Shown: positions 1 through 10,204, counted from the first letter of the stretch. The stretch is 64,000 nt of DNA from Shewanella nanhaiensis (GCF_019457885.1 NZ_JAHZST010000001.1:62001-126000), one strand, 5' to 3'. Notes: generated from the sequence alone by a model not told the origin. Numbers and translations: made by a program.

Positions 1-1
1 T

Positions 2-2722
2 TTAGATCTGCCCTACTTCTGCTGGCATCCAGCCATGGGCTCAGTCGGTTCTTGCAGGCAATGCGCCGTCACTCAATATCAAAACAGTGAAGATACCCGA
101 GGCCGTTTAGTCATGTCATGCATGACACCGTTAACTGAAGGCATGATCATCTCTCTTAAAGATGACAAATCACAGCAGTTTAGGGAAACCAACATTGAAG
201 CGATCATGACCAACCATCCCCATGATTGTCCAGTTTGTGAAGAGGGAGGTAACTGTCACCTTCAAGATATGACCTTGATGAGTAAGCACATTAATCGACG
301 ATATTCAGGGAAAAAGCGCACTCATCTTAATCAGTTTTTAGGCCCGCTACTCAACCACGAGATGAACCGCTGCATCGGCTGCTACCGCTGCGTTCGCTTC
401 TATCGTGATTACTGTGGCGATAAAGATCTCAATGTGTTTGGCTCTAAAAGCCACCTCTATTTTGGCCGGGCTGAGTCAGGCGTATTACAGAGTCACTTCT
501 CTGGAAACCTTGCACAAGTCTGCCCCACAGGCGTATTTACCGATAAGCCATTCTCACACCACTACAGTCGTAAATGGGATCTACAAACAGCCCCCGCCAT
601 CTGCCCCCACTGCAGCCTTGGTTGTAATATAAACTTAGGCCAACGTAGCGGCAGCATTAGAAGGATAACCAACCGTCACCATGACGAGGTAAATGGTCAC
701 TTCCTCTGTAACACTGGCTTATTTGGTTATGAACATGTCAACCATAATGAGCGGCTTGAGTGGCCACTTAAACGTAATAATGAGCATAAAACTACCGATA
801 AATTAACGCCAGAACAAGCGCAAACACTATTGGCAGAGTATTGTGAAACTCCAAATGAAAACTGCATCGCGGTGGGCTCAGTGCGCACCCATATTGAGAA
901 TAATGCAGCGCTCCTTAAACTGTTTGGTGAGCAGCAGTTTTATCTAGGTATCGACGATAGCCATGCTCAGTTATTAAATATGCTCTGTAGTGCCTACCAT
1001 GACACCTCACTCAGCCCCATCTCCTTAGCCGAAGTTGAGCGATGTGATGCTGCACTTATCATAAATGAAGATATCACCCACACGGCACCAAGACTTGCCT
1101 TAAGTCTGAGGCAGATGAGTCGCAATGCTGGGCTAAAACAAGCAGCCAAGTTAGGGATCAAATATTGGCAAGATGATGCGGTGCGTAACATAGCCCAAAC
1201 CACACTCTCACCGGTACATATTGTGCAGAGCCATGGGAGTGAACTTAGCGACATAGCAACTCAAAGCATAATCTTAAATTCCGCTGCACAGACAGTGCTA
1301 CTCCAAGAGATCGCCTCACTATTAACAACACATCTGAATTCACAAGCTGAGCAACCCGCATCCAGCGAGGCGAAGGCAATAGTTAATGACTTGATGGCAG
1401 CTGAGTATCCACTAGTGATTACTGGCGTACAAAACCGTGATTTGAAACAAGTCTCCTTGAGCATTGAGATAGCCAACACCCTAAAACAGCTAAAGCAAGA
1501 CACAGGCTTTTATGCAGTCACTCAAGATGGAAATGATCTTCACCTTGGCATGATGACAGCTAATTCACATCCAAAAAACGCAAGCCAAGGGCTAGACTCA
1601 CTCCTTAAGCGGCTAAATAGTGGCACAGTCGAAACTTTAATCATATTGGAAACAGATCTCTACCGTTACTTAGACAAATCTCAGCTTGATGATGCACTCA
1701 ACCAAGTCAAACAGATAGTCGTCATCGACCAGTTACTCACTAAAACCGCCGCTATGGCCGATCTTATTCTCCCCGCAACCTCTTTTGCTGAGTCCTACGG
1801 CTGTTACTTAAGCTCAGAGGGTAGATTACAGTTATCTTTCGCGACCATGGTGCCTATCGAGGAGAGGTTAACCCCATGGCAGTGGTTATCAACTCAAATA
1901 GGCATACCCAGCTATTGCGAACTAGTCTTATGGATATCCGAGCAACTCCCACAACTAAAAGCGATTGAAACCTTTGCCGAATTAGCCAGATTTAATGAGT
2001 TATCCCCCTTTAGGGTCGCCAGACAAGCTGTTAGATCCAGTTCTCGAACCGCCATTGATGCTGTTGAACATGTCAAAGAGGAGCAACCGCCTATAGATTT
2101 AAATGGCCCCTTTACTCACTCAATGGAGGGAGTTGCAGGGTTTAGACAAGCACTGGTGCAACCTATTTCAGTTTTACCAGCAGATCAGTGGTCACCTAAG
2201 TGGAACTCAGATCAAGCAGGAAGTCGTGCAGGTGTTAATCACACAAGGGATCAAAGCAGTAGCACCACCTCCCCATGGACTCAAGGAGTACAGATCTTCT
2301 CACCTAATCCGCAGGCCAAAAGAGAGTTGGGCTATCAGCAAACTCACTCCTCAATGCCATTAGAAAGTGAGCAGATTAGGTTAACTCCCAGTGCTAACCT
2401 TTACGCCGATTTTGAATTAGCCAGTTACTCAAAAGCGCTTACCTCATTGGCGCCACATAAGCTTGCCCGCATACATCCTGAGACAGCAAGCAAGTGGCAA
2501 CTAGAAGAGAATCAGCAAATTAGACTGTACTCAGATAGATCTCAAGTAGCGCTTGAGTGCCTATTTGACTCAAACCAAGCAAAAAGCACTATTTCGGTTC
2601 CAACAAACTATTTTAGACAGCTTGGAACTTGGGCAAGATTAACGCCACTCCCTGCACAGAAACGGTCAGAGACGTCAACGCAAGAGAGTACTCAGCCTCT
2701 CTCAAATGAGGAGGAGAGATGA
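2..2722 (+). CDS. nuoG: NADH-quinone oxidoreductase subunit G (5' end outside window)
   Basis: Peripheral-arm iron-sulfur subunit of respiratory complex I, passing electrons from NADH towards quinone. The reading frame is open from base 2 and continues upstream; the first visible residues (LDLPYFCWHPAMGSVGSCRQC) belong to the N-terminal [2Fe-2S] ferredoxin domain, so the ATG at 35 is internal. After it come the HxxxC-type and CIGCYRC cluster ligands, then ICPHCSLGCNI with a later cysteine, the extra N7-type cluster site also present in E. coli NuoG. The rest is a molybdopterin-oxidoreductase-like fold. About 907 residues are visible, close to the 908 of E. coli, so only a short N-terminus is missing. 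The stop overlaps nuoH by four bases (ATGA). Confidence 0.96.
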   Translation, partial: LDLPYFCWHPAMGSVGSCRQCAVTQYQNSEDTRGRLVMSCMTPLTEGMIISLKDDKSQQFRETNIEAIMTNHPHDCPVCEEGGNCHLQDMTLMSKHINRRYSGKKRTHLNQFLGPLLNHEMNRCIGCYRCVRFYRDYCGDKDLNVFGSKSHLYFGRAESGVLQSHFSGNLAQVCPTGVFTDKPFSHHYSRKWDLQTAPAICPHCSLGCNINLGQRSGSIRRITNRHHDEVNGHFLCNTGLFGYEHVNHNERLEWPLKRNNEHKTTDKLTPEQAQTLLAEYCETPNENCIAVGSVRTHIENNAALLKLFGEQQFYLGIDDSHAQLLNMLCSAYHDTSLSPISLAEVERCDAALIINEDITHTAPRLALSLRQMSRNAGLKQAAKLGIKYWQDDAVRNIAQTTLSPVHIVQSHGSELSDIATQSIILNSAAQTVLLQEIASLLTTHLNSQAEQPASSEAKAIVNDLMAAEYPLVITGVQNRDLKQVSLSIEIANTLKQLKQDTGFYAVTQDGNDLHLGMMTANSHPKNASQGLDSLLKRLNSGTVETLIILETDLYRYLDKSQLDDALNQVKQIVVIDQLLTKTAAMADLILPATSFAESYGCYLSSEGRLQLSFATMVPIEERLTPWQWLSTQIGIPSYCELVLWISEQLPQLKAIETFAELARFNELSPFRVARQAVRSSSRTAIDAVEHVKEEQPPIDLNGPFTHSMEGVAGFRQALVQPISVLPADQWSPKWNSDQAGSRAGVNHTRDQSSSTTSPWTQGVQIFSPNPQAKRELGYQQTHSSMPLESEQIRLTPSANLYADFELASYSKALTSLAPHKLARIHPETASKWQLEENQQIRLYSDRSQVALECLFDSNQAKSTISVPTNYFRQLGTWARLTPLPAQKRSETSTQESTQPLSNEEER

Positions 2723-3672
2723 TTGAACTTAGCGCGCTACTAACCCCACTCATCATTCTCATTGTTTTGCTCCTTGCAGCAGCTTGGTCAACCTGGCTTG
2801 AGCGCCGTTTATTAGGCATTTGGCAAGACAGGTTGGGGCCTAACCGAGTCGGCCCTTTTGGTCTACTACAGGTGATTGCCGACATGATAAAGATCTTCAC
2901 AAAAGAGGATTGGATCCCGCCTTTTGCAGACAAAGCACTCTTTATTATTGCGCCTATGATCTTAATGATAATGACGCTACTGGGCTTCGCGATTATCCCC
3001 TTCTCGCCAGATATTCAGATAGTTGAATTTGATAACGCCTTGCTATTTGTATTGGCACTAAGCTCCCTATCTGTATACAGCATTATGTTGGCTGGATTTT
3101 CATCAAACAGTAAATATGCACTCTTAGGGGCGATGCGAACCGCAGCGCAGATGCTCTCCTATGAAGTGTTTATGGGGCTAGCCTTAATGGGCGTCGTGGT
3201 TATCGCTGGCAGCTTTAGTCTCAATGAGATAGTTGCGGCGCAAAGTGATTACTGGTTTATCCTCAGTCAGCCATTGGGTTTTTTACTCTTTCTCTTTGCT
3301 GGGGTCGCTGAAAGTCATCGCGCTCCTTTTGATCTTCCCGAAGCAGAAACTGAAATTGTAGCGGGTTTCCATACCGAATACGCCAGCATGAAATTTGGTA
3401 TGTTTTTTATTGGTGAGTACCTAGGCGTCATCTTTATCTCCGCGCTTATCACCACACTCTACTTTGGAGGCTGGCAGGGACCAATGCTCCCTCCCATTAT
3501 CTGGTTTATGCTGAAAACGGCTCTCTTTGTGATGTTTTTCATTTTACTGCGCGCAGCAATACCTAGACCTAGGTACGATCAACTGATGAGTTTTGGCTGG
3601 TCAGTTTTACTCCCACTGGCACTGTTAAACCTGCTGCTCACCGCAGTATGGCAATTAACCTTAGGTTTTTAA
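2719..3672 (+). CDS. nuoH: NADH-quinone oxidoreductase subunit H
   Basis: Membrane subunit of complex I that forms much of the quinone chamber and links the peripheral arm to the proton pumps. The 317-residue product is a multi-pass protein with family signatures: ERRLLGIWQDRLGPNRVGPFG near the N-terminus (residues ~29-49), and RAPFDLPEAETEIVAGFHTEYASMKF (described here by its core FDLPEAE-E) near residues 211-236, which supplies acidic residues near the quinone site. Starts with ATG inside the nuoG stop and is translated as part of the same operon. Followed after 12 bases by nuoI with a GGAG ribosome-binding site. Confidence 0.96.
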   Translation: MIELSALLTPLIILIVLLLAAAWSTWLERRLLGIWQDRLGPNRVGPFGLLQVIADMIKIFTKEDWIPPFADKALFIIAPMILMIMTLLGFAIIPFSPDIQIVEFDNALLFVLALSSLSVYSIMLAGFSSNSKYALLGAMRTAAQMLSYEVFMGLALMGVVVIAGSFSLNEIVAAQSDYWFILSQPLGFLLFLFAGVAESHRAPFDLPEAETEIVAGFHTEYASMKFGMFFIGEYLGVIFISALITTLYFGGWQGPMLPPIIWFMLKTALFVMFFILLRAAIPRPRYDQLMSFGWSVLLPLALLNLLLTAVWQLTLGF

Positions 3673-3684
3673 AAGGAGCGTGGC

Positions 3685-4200
3685 ATGTTAAGTCAAATAA
3701 GGACACTCATCACAATCCTAAAACACACTTTTACCCGTGCGGACACTGTCGAGTATCCAGAGCAGAAACCTTACCTTTCACCTCGTTATCGTGGCCGTAT
3801 CCTCTTAACCCGAGACCCTGATGGTGAGGAGCGATGTGTCGCCTGTAACCTTTGTTCAGTGGCTTGCCCCGTTGATTGCATCTCTGTGGTCAAAACCGAG
3901 AAGGAGGATGGGCGCTGGGAAGCACAGAGCTTCACCATCAACTTTTCACGCTGCATCATGTGCGGCTTTTGTGAAGAGGCCTGCCCTACCCACGCCATTC
4001 AGTTAACACCGGATGTGGAGATGGCTGAATATGACAGACAAAATCTGGTGTATGAAAAAGAGCACCTGCTTATCTCTGGTCCCGGGAAATACCATGATTA
4101 CAACTTCTACAAAATCAGTGGTAAATCGGTTAATGGGAAGATGAAAGGTGAAGCGCATAATGAGTTGCCTCCCATCAATGTTAGGAGCTTATTACCATGA
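3685..4200 (+). CDS. nuoI: NADH-quinone oxidoreductase subunit I
   Basis: Carries the two [4Fe-4S] clusters (N6a and N6b) that deliver electrons towards N2 and quinone. Two classical 8Fe ferredoxin motifs are visible: [12 protein letters not shown] (residues ~50-61) and [12 protein letters not shown] (residues ~89-100). The 171-residue length is near the usual ~180 for the family. It is preceded by a GGAG ribosome-binding site and lies between nuoH and nuoJ in the standard nuo order. The 45-base gap to nuoJ is the largest gap inside the visible operon. Confidence 0.96.
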   Translation: MLSQIRTLITILKHTFTRADTVEYPEQKPYLSPRYRGRILLTRDPDGEERCVACNLCSVACPVDCISVVKTEKEDGRWEAQSFTINFSRCIMCGFCEEACPTHAIQLTPDVEMAEYDRQNLVYEKEHLLISGPGKYHDYNFYKISGKSVNGKMKGEAHNELPPINVRSLLP

Positions 4201-4245
4201 AGGTTAAAAGCAGCTTTTCCTCAACACCAGCAAAGGGACAGGATT

Positions 4246-4863
4246 ATGATTGAGATAATCTTTATTACTACAGCGATCGTCTGTGTCATCTCAGCTTTAT
4301 TAACCGTCACAGCCCATAACGCAGTGCACGCTTTGCTCTATCTGGTCACTATGATGATCGCCATCGCACTTATTTTCTTCCTATTTGGCTCTCCTTTTGC
4401 TGCGGCGCTGCAGATCATCGTTTATGCAGGCGCCGTCATGGTATTGTTTGTTTTTGTCACCATGATGCTGCATCAAGGCGAGCAAAGTATCATTGATGAG
4501 AGGACGCTATTTAGCCTCAAAACAGCAAAAGGCCCACTGTTACTGGCTGTAATACTGGTCATTGAATTATTACTTATCGGCATAACACCGTTAGATAACC
4601 CCTCTTCACAGACAGCTTTAAATACGGTTAACAGTGAAAGCCAGCAGCTTTCAGCGGGCAGCAAAACGGCCTCACTCACCTCAGTAAAATCACTCGCCAA
4701 ACAGTTATATGGTCCCTATAAACTGCTGGTCATAATCGCTGCAATGTTACTGCTCGCCTCTCTAATTGCAGCCATACATATTGCGAGAAAGAGCTCTAAG
4801 CTTACCGAAAACTCGCCTGTGAATGGGGACTCGGAGTCGAAAGCGTCGGAGGCAGCCCCGTGA
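4246..4863 (+). CDS. nuoJ: NADH-quinone oxidoreductase subunit J
   Basis: Membrane subunit of complex I. The 205-residue protein has five predicted membrane segments; the third contains the family signature AALQIIVYAGAVMVLFVFVTMM, a helix with a pi-bulge known from complex I structures. The C-terminus is a Ser/Glu/Lys-rich soluble tail. A GGACAGG sequence precedes the ATG. The TGA stop overlaps the GTG start of nuoK by four bases, indicating translational coupling. Confidence 0.94.
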   Translation: MIEIIFITTAIVCVISALLTVTAHNAVHALLYLVTMMIAIALIFFLFGSPFAAALQIIVYAGAVMVLFVFVTMMLHQGEQSIIDERTLFSLKTAKGPLLLAVILVIELLLIGITPLDNPSSQTALNTVNSESQQLSAGSKTASLTSVKSLAKQLYGPYKLLVIIAAMLLLASLIAAIHIARKSSKLTENSPVNGDSESKASEAAP

Positions 4864-5162
4864 TAGAGACAACTTGGGTCATAATATTAAGCTTCCTGCT
4901 TTTCGCCATCGGTACTTTTGGCCTGCTAAGCAGGAGGAACCTGCTTTTTGTCTTGCTTTCATTGGAGATAATGTTAAATGGCATCATCTTACTGTTTGTG
5001 GCGGCATCAAACCTTCACGGAAATAATGACGGCCAGATAATGTACCTATTGGTACTGACCTTAGCCGCATCAGAGGTAGCAGTGGGTCTGGCTTTAGTCG
5101 TACAAATCTACAAACAACAACAAAGCCTCGATGTCGACACTTTGACTAAGTTGCGAGGCTAA
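4860..5162 (+). CDS. nuoK: NADH-quinone oxidoreductase subunit K (GTG start)
   Basis: Small antiporter-like membrane subunit of complex I, 100 residues with three transmembrane helices, as expected. Conserved buried acidic residues are visible in LLSLEIMLNGI (helix 2) and in LAASEVAVGLAL (helix 3); both are part of the proton-translocation path in the family. The start is GTG at 4860, overlapping the nuoJ stop (GTGA), which fixes the start better than any downstream ATG. It ends one base before the nuoL ATG. Confidence 0.95.
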   Translation: MIETTWVIILSFLLFAIGTFGLLSRRNLLFVLLSLEIMLNGIILLFVAASNLHGNNDGQIMYLLVLTLAASEVAVGLALVVQIYKQQQSLDVDTLTKLRG

Positions 5163-5163
5163 T

Positions 5164-7032
5164 ATGGAGATATTACTTAGCTTAATCCCACTACTACCAC
5201 TGCTTAGTGCCTGCTTACTGCTTTTCTGGCAACCTAAAATTGCGACGACACAAGTCATCGGGGTGGGCTCGGTGAGCTTGGCTGCACTATTAGCTCTAAG
5301 CCTTAATATTGCACTTTGGGATCAGACACAATTTGTGCTGCAGACTTCATTAGGTCAATGGCTGACCATCGATAAGCTTTCATTGAACTTTACTCTCTAT
5401 CTCGACCCTCTCTCTCTGGTGATGATCACCATCATCACTTGTATCGGCGCGCTGATACACCTTTACTCAGCCTGCTACATGAAAGAGGATGCAGATATTT
5501 GTCGCTTCTTTGTTTATCTAAATCTGTTTGTGTCAGCCATGTTATTTCTCGTGCTTGCCGACAACTTGATCTTGCTTTATCTGGGCTGGGAAGGCGTGGG
5601 ATTATGCAGTTATCTGCTTATCGGTTTTTGGTATCGAGAGGTTAAAAATAGTCAGGCGGCCAACAAAGCATTTATCATCACACGCATTGGTGATACCGCC
5701 ATGCTTATCGGCATCATCTTAATCTTTTACCAATTTGATACCCTGAATATTCAACAGATACAAGCACACTCTCAGCAACTTTTACAAAACAGTGAGCTTT
5801 TAACAAAAGGAGGAGCAGGGATCATTAGCCTGTGCTGCTTACTTCTTTTTGCAGGGGCTGCAGGTAAATCAGCCCAAGTACCGCTTCACTCCTGGCTGCC
5901 CGATGCGATGGCGGGCCCAACACCAGTCAGCGCCTTAATCCATGCAGCAACCATGGTCACCGCAGGAATATACTTAGTTGCCAGAAATATGGAACTCTTT
6001 AGTTTAGCTCCTGATGTACTTCATTTCATTGCTATTGTCGGTGTTATCACTCTAATTTTAGGTGCAACTTCAGCGCTGGCTCAAACAGATCTTAAACGCA
6101 TACTCGCCTATTCCACCATCAGCCAGCTGGGTTACATGTTCCTCGCACTTGGTGCTGGCTCAGCCTCTGCGGCCGTTTTTCACCTCATGACTCACGCCTT
6201 CTTTAAAGCCCTACTCTTTCTTAGTGCGGGTGCGCTTATCTACTGCATGCACCATGAAAAAGATATCTTTAAGATGGGAGGGCTAAGAAAGTCTCAACCC
6301 TTATTAGCGCTCTCCTTCGGTATAGGGTGTGCAGCGCTTGCTTCGCTTCCCATGACCTCAGGTTTCTTTAGTAAAGAGCTTATCCTAGAACAGACATTGC
6401 TTGCTCAGCAGCCTTTACTCTGGTGGGGTGGCGTTATTGGGGCATTTTTTACGGCGCTGTATAGTGCCAAACTATTTTTTGTCATCTTTTTTGGTAAGTT
6501 AAACAGACCGAGTACCCATAATACTCCCCGAGCGATGGCAGCAGTTCTCATAGCGTTAATGTTACTTTCACTCATAGGCGGTATACAGCCTCAAGGCGTA
6601 TTTGCCCACTTTACAGCCCTTGAACAATCACAGATACCAGCTCCCTCTCTTAGCGCATTAGAACACTGGCTACCCATTATTTTACCCGTGTTAACCGTCA
6701 TTTTAGCTTGGTTTCTGTTTATTAAAGGCGTGTTCACGCCTGATAGTCAGCCGAGTCAATCCTCAGTAAGCATTAAACAACAACTAGAGCGATTTTTACA
6801 TTCAGGCTGGGCTTTCGATAGTCTTTATCACCTAATATTAATTAAGCCTTTCAGACTCATCAGTAAATATAACCACAGAGATATTATCGATCAGCTTTAT
6901 CGGCAACTTGAGCGTTTAAGCTCACTCCTCTATCGGCAACTTAGCCGCTTTCAAACTGGGCAACTAAGGCACTATAGCACCAGCTTAGTGATTTTTTGCA
7001 TCTTGGCCATCGCTTGGGGGCTAACATTATGA
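5164..7032 (+). CDS. nuoL: NADH-quinone oxidoreductase subunit L
   Basis: Distal Mrp-type antiporter-like proton-pumping subunit of complex I, including the long lateral helix at its C-terminus. It has 622 residues (E. coli NuoL about 613). Visible signatures are LGWEGVGLCSYLLIGFW with the essential glutamate at residue 143, the lysine-containing GAAGKSAQVPLHSWLPDAM segment around residues 229-247, and HLMTHAFFKALLFLSAG in the second half. The final ~110 residues carry an amphipathic stretch and a last hydrophobic segment, matching the lateral helix and anchor. Overlaps nuoM by four bases. Confidence 0.96.
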   Translation: MEILLSLIPLLPLLSACLLLFWQPKIATTQVIGVGSVSLAALLALSLNIALWDQTQFVLQTSLGQWLTIDKLSLNFTLYLDPLSLVMITIITCIGALIHLYSACYMKEDADICRFFVYLNLFVSAMLFLVLADNLILLYLGWEGVGLCSYLLIGFWYREVKNSQAANKAFIITRIGDTAMLIGIILIFYQFDTLNIQQIQAHSQQLLQNSELLTKGGAGIISLCCLLLFAGAAGKSAQVPLHSWLPDAMAGPTPVSALIHAATMVTAGIYLVARNMELFSLAPDVLHFIAIVGVITLILGATSALAQTDLKRILAYSTISQLGYMFLALGAGSASAAVFHLMTHAFFKALLFLSAGALIYCMHHEKDIFKMGGLRKSQPLLALSFGIGCAALASLPMTSGFFSKELILEQTLLAQQPLLWWGGVIGAFFTALYSAKLFFVIFFGKLNRPSTHNTPRAMAAVLIALMLLSLIGGIQPQGVFAHFTALEQSQIPAPSLSALEHWLPIILPVLTVILAWFLFIKGVFTPDSQPSQSSVSIKQQLERFLHSGWAFDSLYHLILIKPFRLISKYNHRDIIDQLYRQLERLSSLLYRQLSRFQTGQLRHYSTSLVIFCILAIAWGLTL

Positions 7033-8642
7033 TGCTGTTTACTTTAGTAATACTACCACTTATCGGTGGATTTCTGGCATGTTGGAGCCAACGCGTACAT
7101 CAAGATGCCCCTAAGTGGATAGCCGCTATCTGCACACTCGTCACGTTAGCCTTCCTAATCTCCATTAAGCTGACCAATAACATAGAAAACTTGGAGTTAT
7201 GGCTAGTTGATGAGCCGAGGGCTTGGATCCCTAGACTCAATATCACCGCACACCTTGCTATGGATGGACTGAGTTTTGTCTTACTGCTGTTAACTCTGCT
7301 GATGGGACTTGTGGGTTTATCGTCTGCTTGGAGCGAGATTAATCAACACAAGGGCTTCTTTTATGGCAACTACCTGTGGACTCTAGCTGGGATTATTGGT
7401 GTTTTCTTGGCGATGGATCTGCTGCTGTTCTTCGTCTTCTGGGAGGTGATGTTGGTTCCCATGTACTTTCTTATCGCTATTTGGGGAAATGAAAACCGTC
7501 GTTACGCTGCCTTAAAGTTTTTCCTCTTTACGCAGGCTGGCGGCCTATTGATGCTATTGAGTATCATCGCGCTGACTGTCATACACTATCAGCAAACTGG
7601 CATACTAAGCTTCGATTATCAGGTGTTGGTTCAATCTCCCATCCAATCAGAGTTAGCTAAATGGATCTGCTTGGGCTTTATTATCGCTTTTATTGTCAAG
7701 CTACCTGCTTTTCCTTTCCATACCTGGTTACCCGACGCCCATACTCAAGCCCCCACCCCTGCCAGTATTATTTTAGCCGCGGTGCTTCTCAAAACTGGTG
7801 GCTATGGATTGCTTAGGTTTGTTCTGCCTCTGTTTCCAGAATCGGCACAATTTTGGGCCCCCTTGATGATGACACTGGCAGGTGTGAGTATTATCTACGG
7901 CGCCATCATGGCCTTTTCCCAAACAGATCTTAAACGCTTAGTGGCCTACTCCAGTGTTAGCCATATGGGGTTTGTATTATTGGGTTGTTTTAGTTTCAAC
8001 TTTTACGCGCTACAAGGCGCGGTTATGCAGATGTTGGCTCACGGACTGAGCACATCCGCTCTGTTTATGTTAGTAGGACTGATACAACATAGATTCCACA
8101 CTCGAGATCTCAACCATCTCGGTGGACTCTGGCACACCTTGCCTAAACTATCAGCCATGGGACTCTTTTTTGGTGTGGCTTCTTTAGGGATGCCGGGAAT
8201 GGGAAATTTCATCGCGGAGTTACTGGTACTTCTGGGCGCCTTTAAGCAGGCGCCAATATTCGCAATAGTAGCAAGCTCTGGCTTGATATTAGCAGCGGTT
8301 TACTCACTACGCATGATCCAAAAAAGCTTCTTCGGAATGAACTTAAACCTTGAGACTAGTTTTAGTGATAAAAAATCAAGTGATAACAGCTCAAAAAACG
8401 ACCTCGATAACAGCTCGGCGGGTTTAAGAGCAAAACGCCTTAATGATGCTCACACACACCATATCACAGATCTTAGCGTTAAAGAGGGCCTAACTCTAAT
8501 GTTGATGTGCTTAGGCCTGATAATCATGGGATTACATCCACAACCCATTTTCACGTTAGTGAATAGCTCGCTCATGGAGATTCTCTCGCTTATTCAGTCC
8601 CCTTTACAGCCTGAAAGCCCACTACTTGAGGTGCAGCTATGA
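7029..8642 (+). CDS. nuoM: NADH-quinone oxidoreductase subunit M
   Basis: Antiporter-like proton-pumping subunit of complex I. The start is set to the ATG at 7029, which overlaps the nuoL stop (ATGATG) and follows a G-rich run; an upstream in-frame start at 6996 would lie deep inside nuoL. The resulting 537 residues begin MMLFTLVILPLIGG, aligning with E. coli NuoM. Signatures: FFVFWEVMLVPMYFLI with the essential glutamate near residue 139, VKLPAFPFHTWLPDAHTQAPT, and FSQTDLKRLVAYSSVSHMG. A hydrophilic Ser/Asn/Asp/Lys-rich insertion lies at about residues 437-478, making the protein longer than E. coli NuoM (509). Confidence 0.96.
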   Translation: MMLFTLVILPLIGGFLACWSQRVHQDAPKWIAAICTLVTLAFLISIKLTNNIENLELWLVDEPRAWIPRLNITAHLAMDGLSFVLLLLTLLMGLVGLSSAWSEINQHKGFFYGNYLWTLAGIIGVFLAMDLLLFFVFWEVMLVPMYFLIAIWGNENRRYAALKFFLFTQAGGLLMLLSIIALTVIHYQQTGILSFDYQVLVQSPIQSELAKWICLGFIIAFIVKLPAFPFHTWLPDAHTQAPTPASIILAAVLLKTGGYGLLRFVLPLFPESAQFWAPLMMTLAGVSIIYGAIMAFSQTDLKRLVAYSSVSHMGFVLLGCFSFNFYALQGAVMQMLAHGLSTSALFMLVGLIQHRFHTRDLNHLGGLWHTLPKLSAMGLFFGVASLGMPGMGNFIAELLVLLGAFKQAPIFAIVASSGLILAAVYSLRMIQKSFFGMNLNLETSFSDKKSSDNSSKNDLDNSSAGLRAKRLNDAHTHHITDLSVKEGLTLMLMCLGLIIMGLHPQPIFTLVNSSLMEILSLIQSPLQPESPLLEVQL

Positions 8643-10075
8643 GCCTTCATTATCTACCAGCGATAACCCTCAATATTGCAATATTGGTTTTACTGCTTGT
8701 CATCGCCCTAAAACGCAGCCACCAATTAGCATTTTACATTACTGGCGCAGGGCTTTTTATCGCCTGTTTTAGTCAATGCTCTCTTTTACGTGCCTCACAT
8801 TTAAGTGAACTCCATTTTTCTGACGAGCTATTTAGCTTCTCTTCAATGAGTGTCGTGCTCAGTGTTCTACTGCTAGGCATATTGATCTTTATCTGGTTAC
8901 AGCTACACACTTGGCTCGAAAAACATGAAGCTAACCACAAGGAGGAGTTTTACCTTCTACTCTTGCTTGCGGGCTTAGGCGCATTAGGCATGATAGTGAG
9001 TGAGCACTTTGCCAGCTTCTTTTTAAGCTTAGAGCTGATGAGCCTCTCCTTTGTTGGGCTTATTGCCTACTCACAAAGTCAGCCGAACAGTCAAGAAGCG
9101 GGAATTAAGTACCTCATACTGTCAGCGGTGGCCTCAGCCTTTATGTTAATGGGGATCGCCATTATCTACCTGCAAACAGGCAGCCTCTCATTCCAATATC
9201 TTGCAGAAAATCTTAATAACACAACCCCATCCTCTATGTTATTCACAATAGGACTCATCTTTATTTTGATAGGACTCCTCTTTAAGCTCTCTTTAGTTCC
9301 CTGTCACCTGTGGGTTGCCGATATTTTCGAAGGTGCGCCGCTCCCCTCTACAGCACTTTTATCTACCGTGTCCAAATTGGCTTCATTTGTCGTACTTTGG
9401 AAGCTATTTCATTTGGGTAATTGGCAAGAAAATCAGGTAGTCTTAACTCTTATTGGTATGGTAGCAGTGGCCTCAATGTTAATTGGAAATCTACTGGCTC
9501 TACTCCAAAATAGTATCTTGCGTATTTTAGCATTCTCCTCTATCTCTCATTTTGGATACCTGCTTATCCTACTGTTTTTGTTTAACCACAATGCAGATCT
9601 TTTAGATAACCCCACCTTTCCACTCGAAGCACTACTCTTCTACCTCAGTGCTTACCTCATAACCTTAACTGGTGCTTTCTCAATTTTGATGAAGCTGGAG
9701 GAGGAAAAATCACTCGAAGCATTAACAGGACTTTTCTGGAGCAAGCCACTGCATGCCGCTAGCCTCAGTATTGTCATGCTTTCGCTGGCGGGGATCCCTT
9801 TAACACTCGGTTTTATGGGAAAATTTTATCTGGTGACCGCCAGTATCTCTTATCAGGTTATTTGGCCACTTCCCTTTTTAGTTATCGCGAGCGTTATCGG
9901 CTTATTCTTCTATCTTAGAGTCATTATGGTAATGTTATCATCGACACAAACCCGTCATAGCAGCCCTTCTACTGCTGGAGAGGTCGCAAGCCTTTGGTTC
10001 ATTATCCTACTAGTCATGAGCCTAGGGACATTTCCCGCACTGTTTGCTGACACTATTAAAAGTGTTGTTGGTTAA
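8639..10075 (+). CDS. nuoN: NADH-quinone oxidoreductase subunit N
   Basis: Third antiporter-like proton-pumping subunit and the usual last gene of nuo operons. The 478-residue product is almost entirely hydrophobic. Visible family features are FFLSLELMSLSFVGLIAY (glutamate equivalent to the NuoL/NuoM site), FKLSLVPCHLWVADIFEGAPLP, and the LQNSILRILAFSSISHFGYLL segment. Starts inside the nuoM stop (ATGA). It is followed by about 130 bases without a gene; I see no clear intrinsic terminator there, so transcription may end by another route or read into the methyltransferase gene. Confidence 0.94.
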   Translation: MSLHYLPAITLNIAILVLLLVIALKRSHQLAFYITGAGLFIACFSQCSLLRASHLSELHFSDELFSFSSMSVVLSVLLLGILIFIWLQLHTWLEKHEANHKEEFYLLLLLAGLGALGMIVSEHFASFFLSLELMSLSFVGLIAYSQSQPNSQEAGIKYLILSAVASAFMLMGIAIIYLQTGSLSFQYLAENLNNTTPSSMLFTIGLIFILIGLLFKLSLVPCHLWVADIFEGAPLPSTALLSTVSKLASFVVLWKLFHLGNWQENQVVLTLIGMVAVASMLIGNLLALLQNSILRILAFSSISHFGYLLILLFLFNHNADLLDNPTFPLEALLFYLSAYLITLTGAFSILMKLEEEKSLEALTGLFWSKPLHAASLSIVMLSLAGIPLTLGFMGKFYLVTASISYQVIWPLPFLVIASVIGLFFYLRVIMVMLSSTQTRHSSPSTAGEVASLWFIILLVMSLGTFPALFADTIKSVVG

Positions 10076-10204
10076 TCACAAGCCGATCACTTCAATAAAA
10101 ATAACAACCTAGCGTTGCTAAGTATGTGTTCAATTACCCTATGCATTGATCAAATCCCTACTCAAACTTAAGTTGATCATGATAAGGTCTCCCTATCTTG
10201 AAAA

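Noticed and set aside
4197..4253. 18-codon ORF ([18 protein letters not shown]) overlapping the nuoI stop
   Set aside because: Too short and without a family; most likely lets ribosomes bridge the nuoI-nuoJ gap, if anything. No evidence of an independent product.
10172..10187. FNR-like TTGAT-N4-ATAAG near the methyltransferase gene
   Set aside because: Second half matches the FNR consensus at only three of five positions; not supported.
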